From NCBI RefSeq assembly GCF_001889545.1, contig NZ_CP018194.1, forward strand, positions 842,501 to 906,500: DNA of 64,000 bases. Reading direction: 5' to 3'. The DNA comes from Granulibacter bethesdensis. Its GTDB lineage: Bacteria; Pseudomonadota; Alphaproteobacteria; Acetobacterales; Acetobacteraceae. Below, in pieces: positions 1 through 11,226 of this stretch (position 1 is its first letter; every line of letters starts with the position of its first letter). A program made the translations under genes and the position numbers. Below the pieces are notes generated by a model that saw only the letters and a list, made by a program, of their open reading frames with translations, ran no database searches and was not told the origin of the DNA.

Positions 1-64
1 CAGCTGGGAGAGCACCTGCTTTGCAAGCAGGGGGTCGTCGGTTCGAACCCGATCACCTCCACCA
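1..64 (+). tRNA. tRNA-Ala (TGC), 5' end cut by window
   Basis: The anticodon arm CCTGC-TTTGCAA-GCAGG carries anticodon TGC, and a canonical T arm (GGTTCGAACCC) and encoded CCA end follow at 62-64. The acceptor 5' strand and part of the D arm lie before the window. A tRNA-Ala between 16S and 23S rRNA is the usual arrangement in alphaproteobacterial rRNA operons, usually with tRNA-Ile just upstream (outside this window). Confidence 0.95.
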
Positions 65-432
65 TTGCGTGGAGCACATGATGTGTGTGGTGGTTGGCGG
101 TTTGCCGATCTCTTCCCTATCGTCGCATGGGTTAAAAGTTTCCGGTGATTGTCTGGACCCGGTTGGGTCTGGATGTCATGCGGGATGGGCCTTCTTCTGG
201 AAGGCTCTGCTATTTGTTCTTTGTTATGGTGAATATGTTCTGGTGCGCCTCTGCGCATGCCTTTACCGGTTGTCTGACCGGATTGACGGGGAGACCTGTC
301 GTCCACGGTAAAGGGTATCATGATCAGAGGCGTTTAAGATGTGCTGAGTAAAATCACGCAGAAGCGTTGCGCCGCGAGGTGTGGATGTCTTCTGTGCATG
401 ATGAGCACAGATTGGTTGACCGATCTGTGTTA
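65..432 (+). other. Internal transcribed spacer between tRNA-Ala and 23S rRNA
   Basis: This 368-base spacer holds no credible gene; the short reading frames here have no family features. Its 3' part contains the left arm of the 23S processing stem (380-403). The rest is transcribed spacer in which I recognise no further element. Confidence 0.8.
380..403 (+). other. Left arm of the pre-23S processing stem (partner 3176-3199)
   Basis: The 24 bases here are the reverse complement of 3176-3199 with a single mismatch, so the two ends of the 23S transcript can form a long helix. Such stems flank bacterial 23S rRNA and are the usual RNase III substrate. The helix brackets the mature 23S ends proposed here. 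Confidence 0.8.
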
Positions 433-3172
<2,740 letters not shown>

Positions 3173-3273
3173 TTCCATCATGCACAGAAGTCATCCACAC
3201 ATGACACACAGCACATCATAAAAAAAACACCAGAACATCCCATCACAACACACCCCAAAAGGTGGGTTGGACG

Positions 3274-3389
3274 ACCTGGTGGCTATGGCGGGGAAACTAC
3301 ACCCGATCCCATCCCGAACTCGGACGTGAAATGCCCCAGCGCCCATGGTACTGCATCTCAAGATGCGGGAGAGTAGGTCGCCGCCAGGT
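3274..3389 (+). rRNA. 5S ribosomal RNA
   Basis: The gene shows the typical alphaproteobacterial 5S core, including CCGAACTCGGACGTGAAA and GGGAGAGTAGG, closed by the pairing ACCTGG / CCAGGT. An outer 11-base perfect stem (3261-3271 with 3392-3402) extends the terminal helix and is probably a processing stem. It lies about 100 bases after the 23S end, as expected for the operon. Confidence 0.95.
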
Positions 3390-3417
3390 CTTCCAACCCA
3401 CCTTTTGCTATTACCAC

Positions 3418-3494
<77 letters not shown>

Positions 3495-3508
3495 TATACC
3501 AATGTATA

Positions 3509-3535
3509 AAGCCGCCTCAATCAGGCGGCTTTTTT
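3509..3535 (+). terminator. Rho-independent terminator of the rRNA operon
   Basis: The stem AGCCGCCT / AGGCGGCT with a five-base loop is followed by a run of six T, 16 bases after tRNA-fMet. It is a clear intrinsic terminator. Confidence 0.9.
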
Positions 3536-3648
3536 GCGTCAACCATGATTCAATATAAGAAGCCACCACGCAGCGCATATACGCGCTGAAATGTGACGTA
3601 TTGCAACGACTACTCCCCATCCTAAAACAAGATGATTACAGTCGTGGC

Positions 3649-4368
3649 ATGGAAATAGTGCCGCATATTCTGATCGTTGACGATGACCGGGAAATCAGGG
3701 AGCTCCTGGCCAGATTTCTGGAGAAGAACCGTTTTCGCGTGACCGCAGTCCGCGATAGCCGCGAGGCGCGTCGGGCCTGGGTCAACGGGCATTTTCAGTT
3801 GCTTGTTCTTGACCTGATGTTGCCAGGGGAAGGTGGTCTTGATCTGGCTCGCTGGGTCAGATCCCAATCTGTGGTTCCAATCGTTATGCTGACAGCTATG
3901 GGTGAAGAGACGGATCGCATTGTTGGCCTTGAGATCGGGGCTGATGATTATGTGGCCAAACCTTTTAATCCCCGGGAATTGCTTGCCCGTATCCGTGCAG
4001 TTCTCAGGCGGACGGAAGGGGAATTGAGAACCGTTGAGACAGCCAATCAGAAGAGCAGGCGTTTTGCCGGATGGATATTGGAGCCAGCCCGCAGGCGCCT
4101 GATCAATCCGGAAGGGGCGGAAGTTCCGTTGACCGGAGGAGAGTATGATTTGCTGAGCGCGCTGGTGGATCGTCCCAATCGTGTTTTGACCCGTGATATG
4201 CTGCTTGATCTGTTGCGGGGGCGTCAGGCTGGCCCGTTTGATCGGGCCATTGATGTGGCAATCAGCCGCCTGCGCCGTAAGCTGGAAGATGATGGTCGCC
4301 AGTCGCAACTGATCAAGACGGTTCGGGGTGGTGGATACGTGCTGGCTGCTACAGTTGAAGTGATTTGA
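3649..4368 (+). CDS. OmpR-family response regulator
   Basis: This 239-residue transcription factor has an N-terminal receiver domain (about 1-120) and a C-terminal winged-helix DNA-binding domain (about 140-238). The receiver shows the acidic pocket (VDDD near residue 10), the phospho-acceptor Asp55 in LVLDLMLPGEGG, and the conserved Lys in DDYVAKPF. The effector domain ends with the OmpR-type recognition region (RAIDVAISRLRRKLEDD, then VRGGGYVL). I chose ATG 3649 because the receiver fold begins right after it; an in-frame TTG at 3601 would add 16 residues without homology. The kinase gene begins 25 bases downstream, so the two form an operon. The signal and target genes cannot be told from sequence. 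Confidence 0.93.
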   Translation: MEIVPHILIVDDDREIRELLARFLEKNRFRVTAVRDSREARRAWVNGHFQLLVLDLMLPGEGGLDLARWVRSQSVVPIVMLTAMGEETDRIVGLEIGADDYVAKPFNPRELLARIRAVLRRTEGELRTVETANQKSRRFAGWILEPARRRLINPEGAEVPLTGGEYDLLSALVDRPNRVLTRDMLLDLLRGRQAGPFDRAIDVAISRLRRKLEDDGRQSQLIKTVRGGGYVLAATVEVI

Positions 4369-4393
4369 TGGCCCCCATCGCGGAGCTTCAGTC

Positions 4394-5830
4394 ATGATGA
4401 GGTTCCGATTATGGCCACGTAGCCTCGCAAATCGCACGGCGCTGGTTTTGACCAGTGTTCTGGTCATTGTTCAGTTAGCGGGGTTGGCCATTCATGCTTT
4501 GGATCGCATTGATCTTCAGCAACTGGCTCAGGCAAGGTATGCAGGAAGTCGCATATCGCTGATTTATCGCAGCGTTATGTCGGTTCCTCCGGAAGAGCGC
4601 CCGGAGTTGATCAGGCGTATGGATCTGCCGCCAGGTTATCGTCTGGCTCTGAGCGAAGCGCCTCCTCTGGGTGATTCCCAGCCCGTTCCACAGACCTGGA
4701 TGCAGTTGCTGCGGGCTGGGATAAGTTTCGGGCCGCCAATGCAGGATATGCATCCGGTCAGTGTCATTGTCAGGTTGGACAGGGCCAGGCGGATGCTGCT
4801 GGTTAGTCTGGAGATGCCGCCGGGTACCCATGAAACAGATAGTAAGATGCATGATCATCTATCCGGTGAGCCTGCAGGGAGGTCTCTTTCCTGGCATTCT
4901 TTGGTTGGAGAAACGGGGAAAAATTGGCTGACGCTGCACATTCCTCTCCCACCTGTTGAGCCATGGCATTCACCAACATTTCTGGCAGCTTTTATCCTGA
5001 TGACGTTAACCGCTGCATGTCTGAGCATCTGGGCAACTCGTCGTCTGATTGCCCCTGTGCGTACCCTGTCTCATGCTGCGGAGGCATTGGGGCGGGATGT
5101 GAATGCACCACCGCTGGAGGAAAAGGGGCCTCGTGAAATTGTTCAGGCGGCGCAGATCTTTAATGTTATGGCAGCCCGTCTCCGTCGTTTCGTGCAGGAC
5201 CGGACTTTCATTCTGTCCGCCATCGGTCATGATCTGCGGACGCCAATCACGCGTCTTAAATTACGGGCGGAATTTATTGATGATGAGGAACTGCGCCGCC
5301 GCATTATCGCCGATCTGGATGAGCTTGAAGAAATGGTCAGTGCCACTCTGGCATTCGGGCGAGATGCCGATATGCAGGAGCCGATGGTGCTGCTTGATTT
5401 ACCGGAACTGGCAAAGACGATCCTTGATGAAGCTGCCGATGCGCGTCCGGAATATACCGAGCGGCTTCATTATGCAGGGCCAGACCATTTGCCTGTGCGT
5501 GGAAGAACGTTGCCACTGAAGCGTGCGATTACGAATCTGCTAAATAATGCGCTCGCCTATGGGGGCAGCGCGACCATACGGATCAGCCTGCCTGTGAATG
5601 GAATGGTCAGGTTGGATATTGAAGATGAGGGACCGGGTATTCCGCCTGAGGATATGGACAGGGTTTTTGACCCTTATCAAAGGCTGGAAGCCAGTCGTAA
5701 CAGGGAAACCGGTGGTTTTGGTCTGGGGCTGCCTATTGCCCGCAATATTCTACGCGCCCATGGCGGTGATGTTGTGCTCAGCAATCGCCGGGAGGGAGGA
5801 GCCTGTGCCTCGGTCACCTTGCCTGCCTAA
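4394..5830 (+). CDS. EnvZ-type membrane sensor histidine kinase
   Basis: The 478-residue protein has a first membrane segment at about 13-35, a periplasmic sensor region of about 160 residues, and a second membrane segment near 195-215. HAMP, HisKA and HATPase_c domains follow. The phospho-acceptor is His279 in SAIGHDLRTPITRL. The ATP-binding N box (NLLNNALAYGG), the G1 box (DEGPGIPPED) and G2 box (GFGLGLPIA) are intact, so it should be active. It is the cognate partner of the regulator just upstream. EnvZ-like kinases often sense envelope or osmotic stress; the ligand here is unknown. The gene is convergent with ilvE, and a long hairpin spans its stop codon. Confidence 0.93.
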   Translation: MMRFRLWPRSLANRTALVLTSVLVIVQLAGLAIHALDRIDLQQLAQARYAGSRISLIYRSVMSVPPEERPELIRRMDLPPGYRLALSEAPPLGDSQPVPQTWMQLLRAGISFGPPMQDMHPVSVIVRLDRARRMLLVSLEMPPGTHETDSKMHDHLSGEPAGRSLSWHSLVGETGKNWLTLHIPLPPVEPWHSPTFLAAFILMTLTAACLSIWATRRLIAPVRTLSHAAEALGRDVNAPPLEEKGPREIVQAAQIFNVMAARLRRFVQDRTFILSAIGHDLRTPITRLKLRAEFIDDEELRRRIIADLDELEEMVSATLAFGRDADMQEPMVLLDLPELAKTILDEAADARPEYTERLHYAGPDHLPVRGRTLPLKRAITNLLNNALAYGGSATIRISLPVNGMVRLDIEDEGPGIPPEDMDRVFDPYQRLEASRNRETGGFGLGLPIARNILRAHGGDVVLSNRREGGACASVTLPA

Positions 5831-5846
5831 GGAGGCGTGACCGAGG
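5808..5846. terminator. Hairpin spanning the kinase stop codon, between convergent genes
   Basis: A perfect 10-base inverted repeat (CCTCGGTCAC at 5808-5817 and GTGACCGAGG at 5837-5846) flanks the stop codon of the histidine kinase and lies 20 bases before the ilvE stop on the other strand. It has no T run. It is placed where a bidirectional terminator or 3'-end stabilising stem would be expected. Confidence 0.45.
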
Positions 5847-5866
5847 AGAAGAGACAGAACGGAACT

Positions 5867-6958
5867 TTATGCAGCTGCGGAAGCAGGCTCCTTGACGACG
5901 ATACGGGTCCATCCATGGGTGTCAGCCACGGTGCCATACTGGATACCAATGATGGTGTCATAGAGTCGCTGGGTCAGATCACCAATCTTTCCCCCATTGA
6001 TAATGATCTTCTGTCCGCGATAGCCAAGCTCTCCGATCGGAGAAATCACAGCGGCCGTGCCTGTCCCCCACATTTCGGCAAGATCGCCACGCTCTGCCGC
6101 TGCCATGACCTCATGGATGGAAATGGGGCGCTCATTGACCGTCATGCCCCATTCACGCATCAGGGTCAGGACAGAATCCCGCGTAACTCCGGCCAGGATT
6201 GTCCCGGAACTGAGGGGAGGGGTGATCACTTCATTTCCGATGCGCAGCATGATGTTCATTGTGCCGACTTCATCGAGATATTCACGATGAACGCCATCCA
6301 GCCACAGAACCTGCGTATACCCCTCGGCCTGGGCATCGCGGGCAGCCTGCAAGCTGGCTGCATAGTTTCCGGCTGTTTTGGCGGCACCCAGTCCCCCCTG
6401 GACGGCGCGGACATGCGTATCGGTGGCCAGAATTTTCACCGGGTTCAATCCCTCCGCATAATATGCGCCGACAGGGGAAAGAATAACGAAATAGATATAG
6501 CTATGAGAGGGATGCACCCCCAGGAACGTTTCTGATGCAATGACGGTCGGGCGAATGTAGAGAGAGGTTCCGGGCTTGCCGGGAACCCAAACCTGATCCA
6601 CCTGCACCAGCGCCGCGATTGACTCTTCAATCAGGGCCGGGTCCAGCTGGGGGATACACAGCTTTTCACAGGACTGGTTCAGGCGCTCGGCATGGCGGGA
6701 GGGCCTGAAAATACGAATGGCGCCATCTGCGCCCCGGAAGGCCTTCAGCCCATCGAAAACGGATTGGGCATAGTGCAGGACACAGCAGGCCGGATCGAAG
6801 GTGAACGGAGCGTACGGTACAATACGCGGGTCGTGCCAACCTTGCCCCTCATCATAGTTCATAATGAACATGTGGTCCGAGAACGTCCGACCGAAGCGTA
6901 AATCATCATCATGAGGACGCTGTTTCGGAGATGTCGTTCGTGTGACCGGAAAAGACAT
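5867..6958 (-). CDS. ilvE: Branched-chain amino acid aminotransferase
   Basis: This fold-type IV PLP enzyme exchanges the amino group between glutamate and the 2-oxo acids of Leu, Ile and Val, the last step of their synthesis and first of their breakdown. It is the longer class II type (363 residues), with the PLP-binding Lys194 in GAAKTAGNYA, YIRPTVIAS at about 134-142, and the C-terminal GTAAVISPIG region. Start ATG 6958 is supported by AGGAG ten bases upstream; an upstream in-frame start at 7018 would add 20 residues with no homology. It is a single gene, convergent with the two-component operon. Confidence 0.93.
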   Translation of the reverse strand: MSFPVTRTTSPKQRPHDDDLRFGRTFSDHMFIMNYDEGQGWHDPRIVPYAPFTFDPACCVLHYAQSVFDGLKAFRGADGAIRIFRPSRHAERLNQSCEKLCIPQLDPALIEESIAALVQVDQVWVPGKPGTSLYIRPTVIASETFLGVHPSHSYIYFVILSPVGAYYAEGLNPVKILATDTHVRAVQGGLGAAKTAGNYAASLQAARDAQAEGYTQVLWLDGVHREYLDEVGTMNIMLRIGNEVITPPLSSGTILAGVTRDSVLTLMREWGMTVNERPISIHEVMAAAERGDLAEMWGTGTAAVISPIGELGYRGQKIIINGGKIGDLTQRLYDTIIGIQYGTVADTHGWTRIVVKEPASAAA

Positions 6959-7393
6959 TAGCCGGAGACTCCTGGGCAGTAGGGCCGAATCAGCACGGTA
7001 GGCAGGTATAGCCGCCACCGATCAAGAAACCTCTCAGTACAACGACCAAGCGATCTGCCCCATATGTAAGGCGATGGTGCCGTGATGCACAGCTTAAATG
7101 TTCAGAGATAGCCGCCATGCTGCCGTGCAGCATTGGCGGGGCACTCAAGCATGATGAGTGGAAAAGCAAGACAAAAATGAAATCATCGGTTTTTATCGTT
7201 GATTGAAAATCATAATAAATGTTTCAATCAAAATAATAATAAACACAACTAAAGGTTGATTTATAGTTTTTAAAATAAATAATAAGTATATAAATTATAT
7301 TTGATTGAATATTTATTTATAAAAACAGGGAAATTGCTTGAAAGAAATCTATTTGATCGTCTAACAGAACGTTGGGAAGCGGAGGTTTATTCC
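6959..7393. promoter_or_regulatory. AT-rich intergenic region with TTGATTGAA repeats
   Basis: No gene is visible in these 435 bases. The ilvE-proximal half has normal composition and carries an imperfect hairpin (7111-7139; GCTGC-CGT-GCAGC core) without a T run. From about 7150 to 7390 the sequence is extremely AT-rich compared with the GC-rich surroundings. This part holds a perfect inverted repeat, TTGATTGAAA at 7199-7208 and TTTCAATCAA at 7222-7231, and a third copy of TTGATTGAA at 7311-7319. The spacing suggests a regulator-binding array controlling the RTX-like gene. A nucleoid-protein target (H-NS- or MucR-like silencing) is an alternative. Confidence 0.55.
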
Positions 7394-8749
7394 ATGTCCA
7401 GCGTTGTCACTGTTCCAGGTGCCAGTGGTACCGACGCCTATAATACAAACTTCACGATTAATTATTATTCCAACCTTGGGTTGCTTTCGAAGCAGCTTCT
7501 GGATAGCGTTCTGCCGCAGAATTATTCAGCCAATGCGCCGAATACTTCTATTAATCCGCTATCTTCGACAAATATGCCGTATAGTGTGGCTATCTTTGAG
7601 CCAGGCTCCAATGCAAGCGTCAGTATCCCGCAAGGATACGAGGTCTCAGTCCTTGCACCATTAGCAAGCGGAAGTGTCTCCAATACAGTTTATTTCAATC
7701 AGAATACTCTCGACAATCAGCTTATCTTCTTTGGGCAAGCAGGTAACTTTCTGCAGCTTGCACAAGGGTCTGGCACGGTTGTGGGGGCTCTGGGCGATAA
7801 TACAATCGCTGGTGGAACAACGGGTGCATGGTCTGTCATGACTGATGGCGCGGCCAGTACTTCCGGTACTCCTGGAAGTCTGGTTTTCGGCAACGGTTCT
7901 TCCATGCAGGTTTCCTCTCTGGGAACGGACACTTTTGTAGGCGGCACTGGAGCTGCGACCGTTGCAACCTATGGTAATGGTTCTGAAATCTGGGGTGGAC
8001 AAAGTGGTTCCTCCCTCAGCTTCACCAGCCATTCTGACGGTATTGATACGTATATGGGCGGTGCTGGCTCTGATACGGTATTTGCCGAAAGCAGCGGTGG
8101 TTTTTACCAGGGTGGGTCCGGTAACCTTACTTTCGTCAATGATACAGGTAGCCCCACCCTGTTTGGTGGTTCCGGTTCGGAAACGCTGTTTAGTGGCAGT
8201 GGTAATGGTCTCTATATGCAGGGCAGTGGTTCGTTCTCGCTCACCAATGGTGGCGGCACGCAACATGTCTTCGGTAGCTCTGTCAGCGGCGTTTACTATA
8301 GCGGTACAGGCGGTGAAATTGACGTTATCGGATCCAGCGCCAGCAATACCTTCTTTGCAGGCGCTGGTAATGTAACCCTGTCCAGCGCTTTCTCTTCCGG
8401 AGATAATCTGTTTGTAGGCGGAACAGGGCGTCAGTCGATCTTCGGCGGTTCCGGGAACGACACCTTCTTTGGTGGTGCTGGTACTTCCACGATCTTTGGC
8501 GGTGGTGGCCAGGATGTCTTTGCCGTGGTCAATGGTCAGGCTGGTGGAAACCTCAGCATCTATGGGTTCGAAGCGAACTCTGACCTGGCCATCCTCGGAT
8601 ACGGTCAGACCGCTCAGGATGTTCTCAATGCTGCTCAGTCCACCGTTGTCGGCGGGGCATCCAGCCTGCAGATTACCTTGTCTGACTCGACCACAATCAC
8701 GCTGGTCGGGGTTAATCAGCTGAACCAGAATCAGATCGCGACGACCTGA
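7394..8749 (+). CDS. RTX-like Gly-rich beta-roll protein, probably secreted
   Basis: The 451-residue product is rich in Gly, Ser and Thr and has no cysteine. After about 130 non-repetitive residues it consists of irregular repeats of the form GG-x-G-x-x-T-x-F/Y. Some match the Ca2+-binding RTX nonapeptide (GGAGSDTVF, GGSGNDTFFGGAG, GGGGQDVF); many have lost the Asp. The last 60 residues resemble the C-terminal end of RTX proteins that use type I secretion. No N-terminal signal peptide is seen, which fits that route. ATG 7394 has GGAGG eight bases upstream. Function is unknown; surface adhesin, biofilm or S-layer-like roles are possible. No type I secretion genes lie in the window. It is preceded by an unusually AT-rich control region. 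Confidence 0.75.
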   Translation: MSSVVTVPGASGTDAYNTNFTINYYSNLGLLSKQLLDSVLPQNYSANAPNTSINPLSSTNMPYSVAIFEPGSNASVSIPQGYEVSVLAPLASGSVSNTVYFNQNTLDNQLIFFGQAGNFLQLAQGSGTVVGALGDNTIAGGTTGAWSVMTDGAASTSGTPGSLVFGNGSSMQVSSLGTDTFVGGTGAATVATYGNGSEIWGGQSGSSLSFTSHSDGIDTYMGGAGSDTVFAESSGGFYQGGSGNLTFVNDTGSPTLFGGSGSETLFSGSGNGLYMQGSGSFSLTNGGGTQHVFGSSVSGVYYSGTGGEIDVIGSSASNTFFAGAGNVTLSSAFSSGDNLFVGGTGRQSIFGGSGNDTFFGGAGTSTIFGGGGQDVFAVVNGQAGGNLSIYGFEANSDLAILGYGQTAQDVLNAAQSTVVGGASSLQITLSDSTTITLVGVNQLNQNQIATT

Positions 8750-8764
8750 TTTTTGAAGATGCTG

Positions 8765-8801
8765 AAAAAAAGCCGCCAGAGAAATCTGGCGGCTTTTTTT
8801 T
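8765..8801. terminator. Bidirectional rho-independent terminator
   Basis: A perfect 10-base stem AGCCGCCAGA / TCTGGCGGCT with a GAAA tetraloop is preceded by a run of A and followed by seven T. It can therefore terminate both the RTX-like gene and the convergent membrane-protein gene that stops at 8816. Confidence 0.93.
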
Positions 8802-8815
8802 ATCAATGGGCCAAG

Positions 8816-10129
8816 CTATTTTTTCTGAAGCCACATATTCCATCCGGGCGGTCTTATCGGAAAGGAGATCACCTTACCCGGCGCCGCATTTTGAAAACGG
8901 GCAACACTGTCGGAAAAACCCGCGGGAGAAACGATCAGCATATCTGGATAACGCCAATCCAGGACAATACCGATCAGGCTTGTACTGAGCAGCAGCATGC
9001 CAACCAGACGGATCAACCGCTGTCTGGCTTGCAAGGCAACCACAAGAAGAGCCGCAAACCAGGCCAGAATCGGCATCATATAATATCTGCCTCCTATCCC
9101 CGGCCGGGCCAGTGCCTGCCACTGCGGTTCCACCTTTGCCGCCAGAGGGGATATTATCGCCACTGTCAGCATGAGAATGGCAAATGCCAGAAGCTTTCTG
9201 AAAGTGGGACTCCCTGCCTTGGCCGCGATTGCAAGCAAAAACAGGCCAGAGACTGTCACGATAAAGGGTAGCAGAGAGCTATCTGCCCACCATGCCTGTC
9301 TGGATATCCATACAGCCCCGTGAAAACCGGCAAGCCCACCAATAAAAATCTGCACCGAGACAATTTTGAAAAAACCGGAAATGGAAGCCCCGAGTGGTGC
9401 GGGGAGCGTGCGCGTATGGTGAAACACCATCAGGAACCCGAACTGGATCAGTGCGGATGCCCCTATGATGATGAGACGCCTTCGCGCCGCTGTGTCTTTT
9501 CTTTGCCACCGCTCATAAGCGGCAAATGGTGTCAGCAGGATTGAAAAGGGGCCGCTCAATCCTGCAATGGCCAGACAGCAGGATTCCACAAGGCCTCCGC
9601 TGGTCGTCACGGTGGGGGGGGCGATGACGATCAGAAAGCTCAGCAGTGCAAGATGCCATTGGGTGTTTGTGAGAATGACGAATTCCTCAAACCCGTAAGG
9701 CATCGTGATCAGGAAGCCGCCCAGCAGAAAGCGAATTCGCCAGTCAGGCACAAGCGGCGCAAAACGGGATGAGGCTACATATATTGCGGGGGCTGCCTGT
9801 ATCAGCAGAGCAATCACGGCAAAGAAAAACGGCACATTTCCCAGTGGCAGGGGTTGAGCCAGCAAGGCCCCAATCCGTGACGCGGTTTGCAGATAGCCTA
9901 CATGAGGCAGCAATAAGCTCGACCATCCGTACTGGTAAGCGTTCTGATACCAGATGCCATCTTCAGCCCACAAAGTGGCATGATGCAGACCAAGCGGATA
10001 ACGGACAGCCAGCGTCACCAAACAGCAGGCGGAAAATACAAGCCAATAAAACTGTTGGTGTTTCCACAGAATGGGAGAAAGGAAATCGGAGGAGGAATGC
10101 TGGTCCGTATGCTCAGGGGGCATTTGCAA
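8816..10129 (-). CDS. Polytopic membrane protein, possible GT-C-like glycosyltransferase
   Basis: The 437-residue protein is strongly hydrophobic, with roughly ten predicted membrane segments. The motif TLWAEDGIWYQNAY follows the first membrane helix. An acidic pair in the first external loop is a feature of GT-C glycosyltransferases that use lipid-linked sugar donors, which makes that class my best guess. I do not recognise the family with confidence. Its start overlaps the end of the acyltransferase gene by 17 bases, and both follow the giant methyltransferase/glycosyltransferase gene on the same strand. This points to a shared role in a surface glycan. A flippase or polymerase-like function is the alternative. 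Confidence 0.55.
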   Translation of the reverse strand: MQMPPEHTDQHSSSDFLSPILWKHQQFYWLVFSACCLVTLAVRYPLGLHHATLWAEDGIWYQNAYQYGWSSLLLPHVGYLQTASRIGALLAQPLPLGNVPFFFAVIALLIQAAPAIYVASSRFAPLVPDWRIRFLLGGFLITMPYGFEEFVILTNTQWHLALLSFLIVIAPPTVTTSGGLVESCCLAIAGLSGPFSILLTPFAAYERWQRKDTAARRRLIIIGASALIQFGFLMVFHHTRTLPAPLGASISGFFKIVSVQIFIGGLAGFHGAVWISRQAWWADSSLLPFIVTVSGLFLLAIAAKAGSPTFRKLLAFAILMLTVAIISPLAAKVEPQWQALARPGIGGRYYMMPILAWFAALLVVALQARQRLIRLVGMLLLSTSLIGIVLDWRYPDMLIVSPAGFSDSVARFQNAAPGKVISFPIRPPGWNMWLQKK

Positions 10130-11222
10130 ATCTTTGTTTTGGTCTCAATGACAGCAAAGGCATCTCGAAATATCGGAAAGAAGCCCATGATAAAACAAGA
10201 GGCAGGGTCATGATGATGATTGTGCCGGTCCAGCGACCGATTTTGTCCTCCAGAACCCAGATATTAACAAGTTCCAGAATGGGAAGATGGAAAAGATATA
10301 GCCCGTAAGCCTGATTGCTGAGTGCTTTGACAGGCTTACCCAGCAGGCCGGGCAGATGGCGGATCTGAAGCATGGCGGGAAGGCATAGGCAGGCACCGAT
10401 CTGATACAAAGTCAGGATATAGGTCCGAAAATAGCGGCCTGGCAGAGGCGTTGGAAACAGGAGCAGATGAATGATCAGCCCCAGCCCCATCAGAAAAAAC
10501 AGATTAGGGTATCTGAAGAGCAGACTGTTATGCCGGGACAGGACAGCAAGCAAAACACCCAACGCGATGCCATCCAGGCGATGAATGACAATGGTGCCGG
10601 ATGCCTGAGCAAATAACTCAGGCGTCAGAAAAAACCAGCGCGCCAAATGAGGGGCGATGATCATCATACAAAGGGCAAGACCAACCGCCCAGCCTTTACG
10701 GATCAGAAGACTTCCTAAAATGGCAATGCTGCCAAAGATAACATAAAACCACTCTTCGATCGCCAGAGACCATGTGACGGCATACCAGTTCTGGGATGGC
10801 AGCGGCGTCAGGAGATTCTGGGTGAATGTCGCATATTGCAGCAGCGTCCTCACTGGATGATCGGTCGGCGGATAAATGACCGCCAGCACCAGCATTACTG
10901 CATAGTACAGCGGAAGTGTCCGCATCCAGCGTCGCAATAAAAAAATGCGCCAATTGGCGATACTCGGGCCTTTGTCAATGATGTCGAGTATCAGCCCGCC
11001 CACAAGAAAACCACTGAGGGCAAAAAAAAGGTCGACCCCCAGAAGGCCGAAATTAAACAACCAGTTCTTTACCGGTATGCCGAACCAGTGAGAAAATGTA
11101 CTCAGGTAATGGATGAACAGGACGCATAAAATGGCGCAGGCCCGGAAAATATCCAGACCTGCACAGCGTGTATGATAGCCTCCCGCATGACCATATGCGG
11201 AGGTAGCCGATACTTGGGACAT
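10113..11222 (-). CDS. Acyltransferase 3 (OafA/YrhL-type) membrane protein
   Basis: The 369-residue protein has about ten membrane segments and the N-terminal signature of membrane O-acyltransferases (GLDIFRACAILCVLFIHY), with the conserved Arg and His. WSLAIEEWFYVIFG matches the W-S-L-x-x-E-x-x-F/Y motif typical of this family. Members transfer acetyl or other acyl groups to sugars of O-antigen, exopolysaccharide or other glycans at the inner membrane. It lies four bases after the giant glycosyltransferase gene and overlaps the next membrane protein gene, so it probably decorates the glycan built by those enzymes. The acceptor is unknown. Confidence 0.85.
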   Translation of the reverse strand: MSQVSATSAYGHAGGYHTRCAGLDIFRACAILCVLFIHYLSTFSHWFGIPVKNWLFNFGLLGVDLFFALSGFLVGGLILDIIDKGPSIANWRIFLLRRWMRTLPLYYAVMLVLAVIYPPTDHPVRTLLQYATFTQNLLTPLPSQNWYAVTWSLAIEEWFYVIFGSIAILGSLLIRKGWAVGLALCMMIIAPHLARWFFLTPELFAQASGTIVIHRLDGIALGVLLAVLSRHNSLLFRYPNLFFLMGLGLIIHLLLFPTPLPGRYFRTYILTLYQIGACLCLPAMLQIRHLPGLLGKPVKALSNQAYGLYLFHLPILELVNIWVLEDKIGRWTGTIIIMTLPLVLSWASFRYFEMPLLSLRPKQRFANAP

Positions 11223-11226
11223 TCTC

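Noticed and set aside
3571-3588. Short inverted repeat CAGCGC / GCGCTG upstream of the response regulator
   Set aside because: Six-base arms are expected by chance in GC-rich sequence and nothing else supports an operator.
7920-8560. Tandem DNA repeat or CRISPR array
   Set aside because: The periodicity is in protein (GG-x-G repeats) and the DNA units vary in length and sequence, with no spacers.
7661-8806. 381-codon minus-strand frame
   Set aside because: Antisense to the Gly-rich repeat protein and produced by its repetitive codons; it also crosses the terminator.
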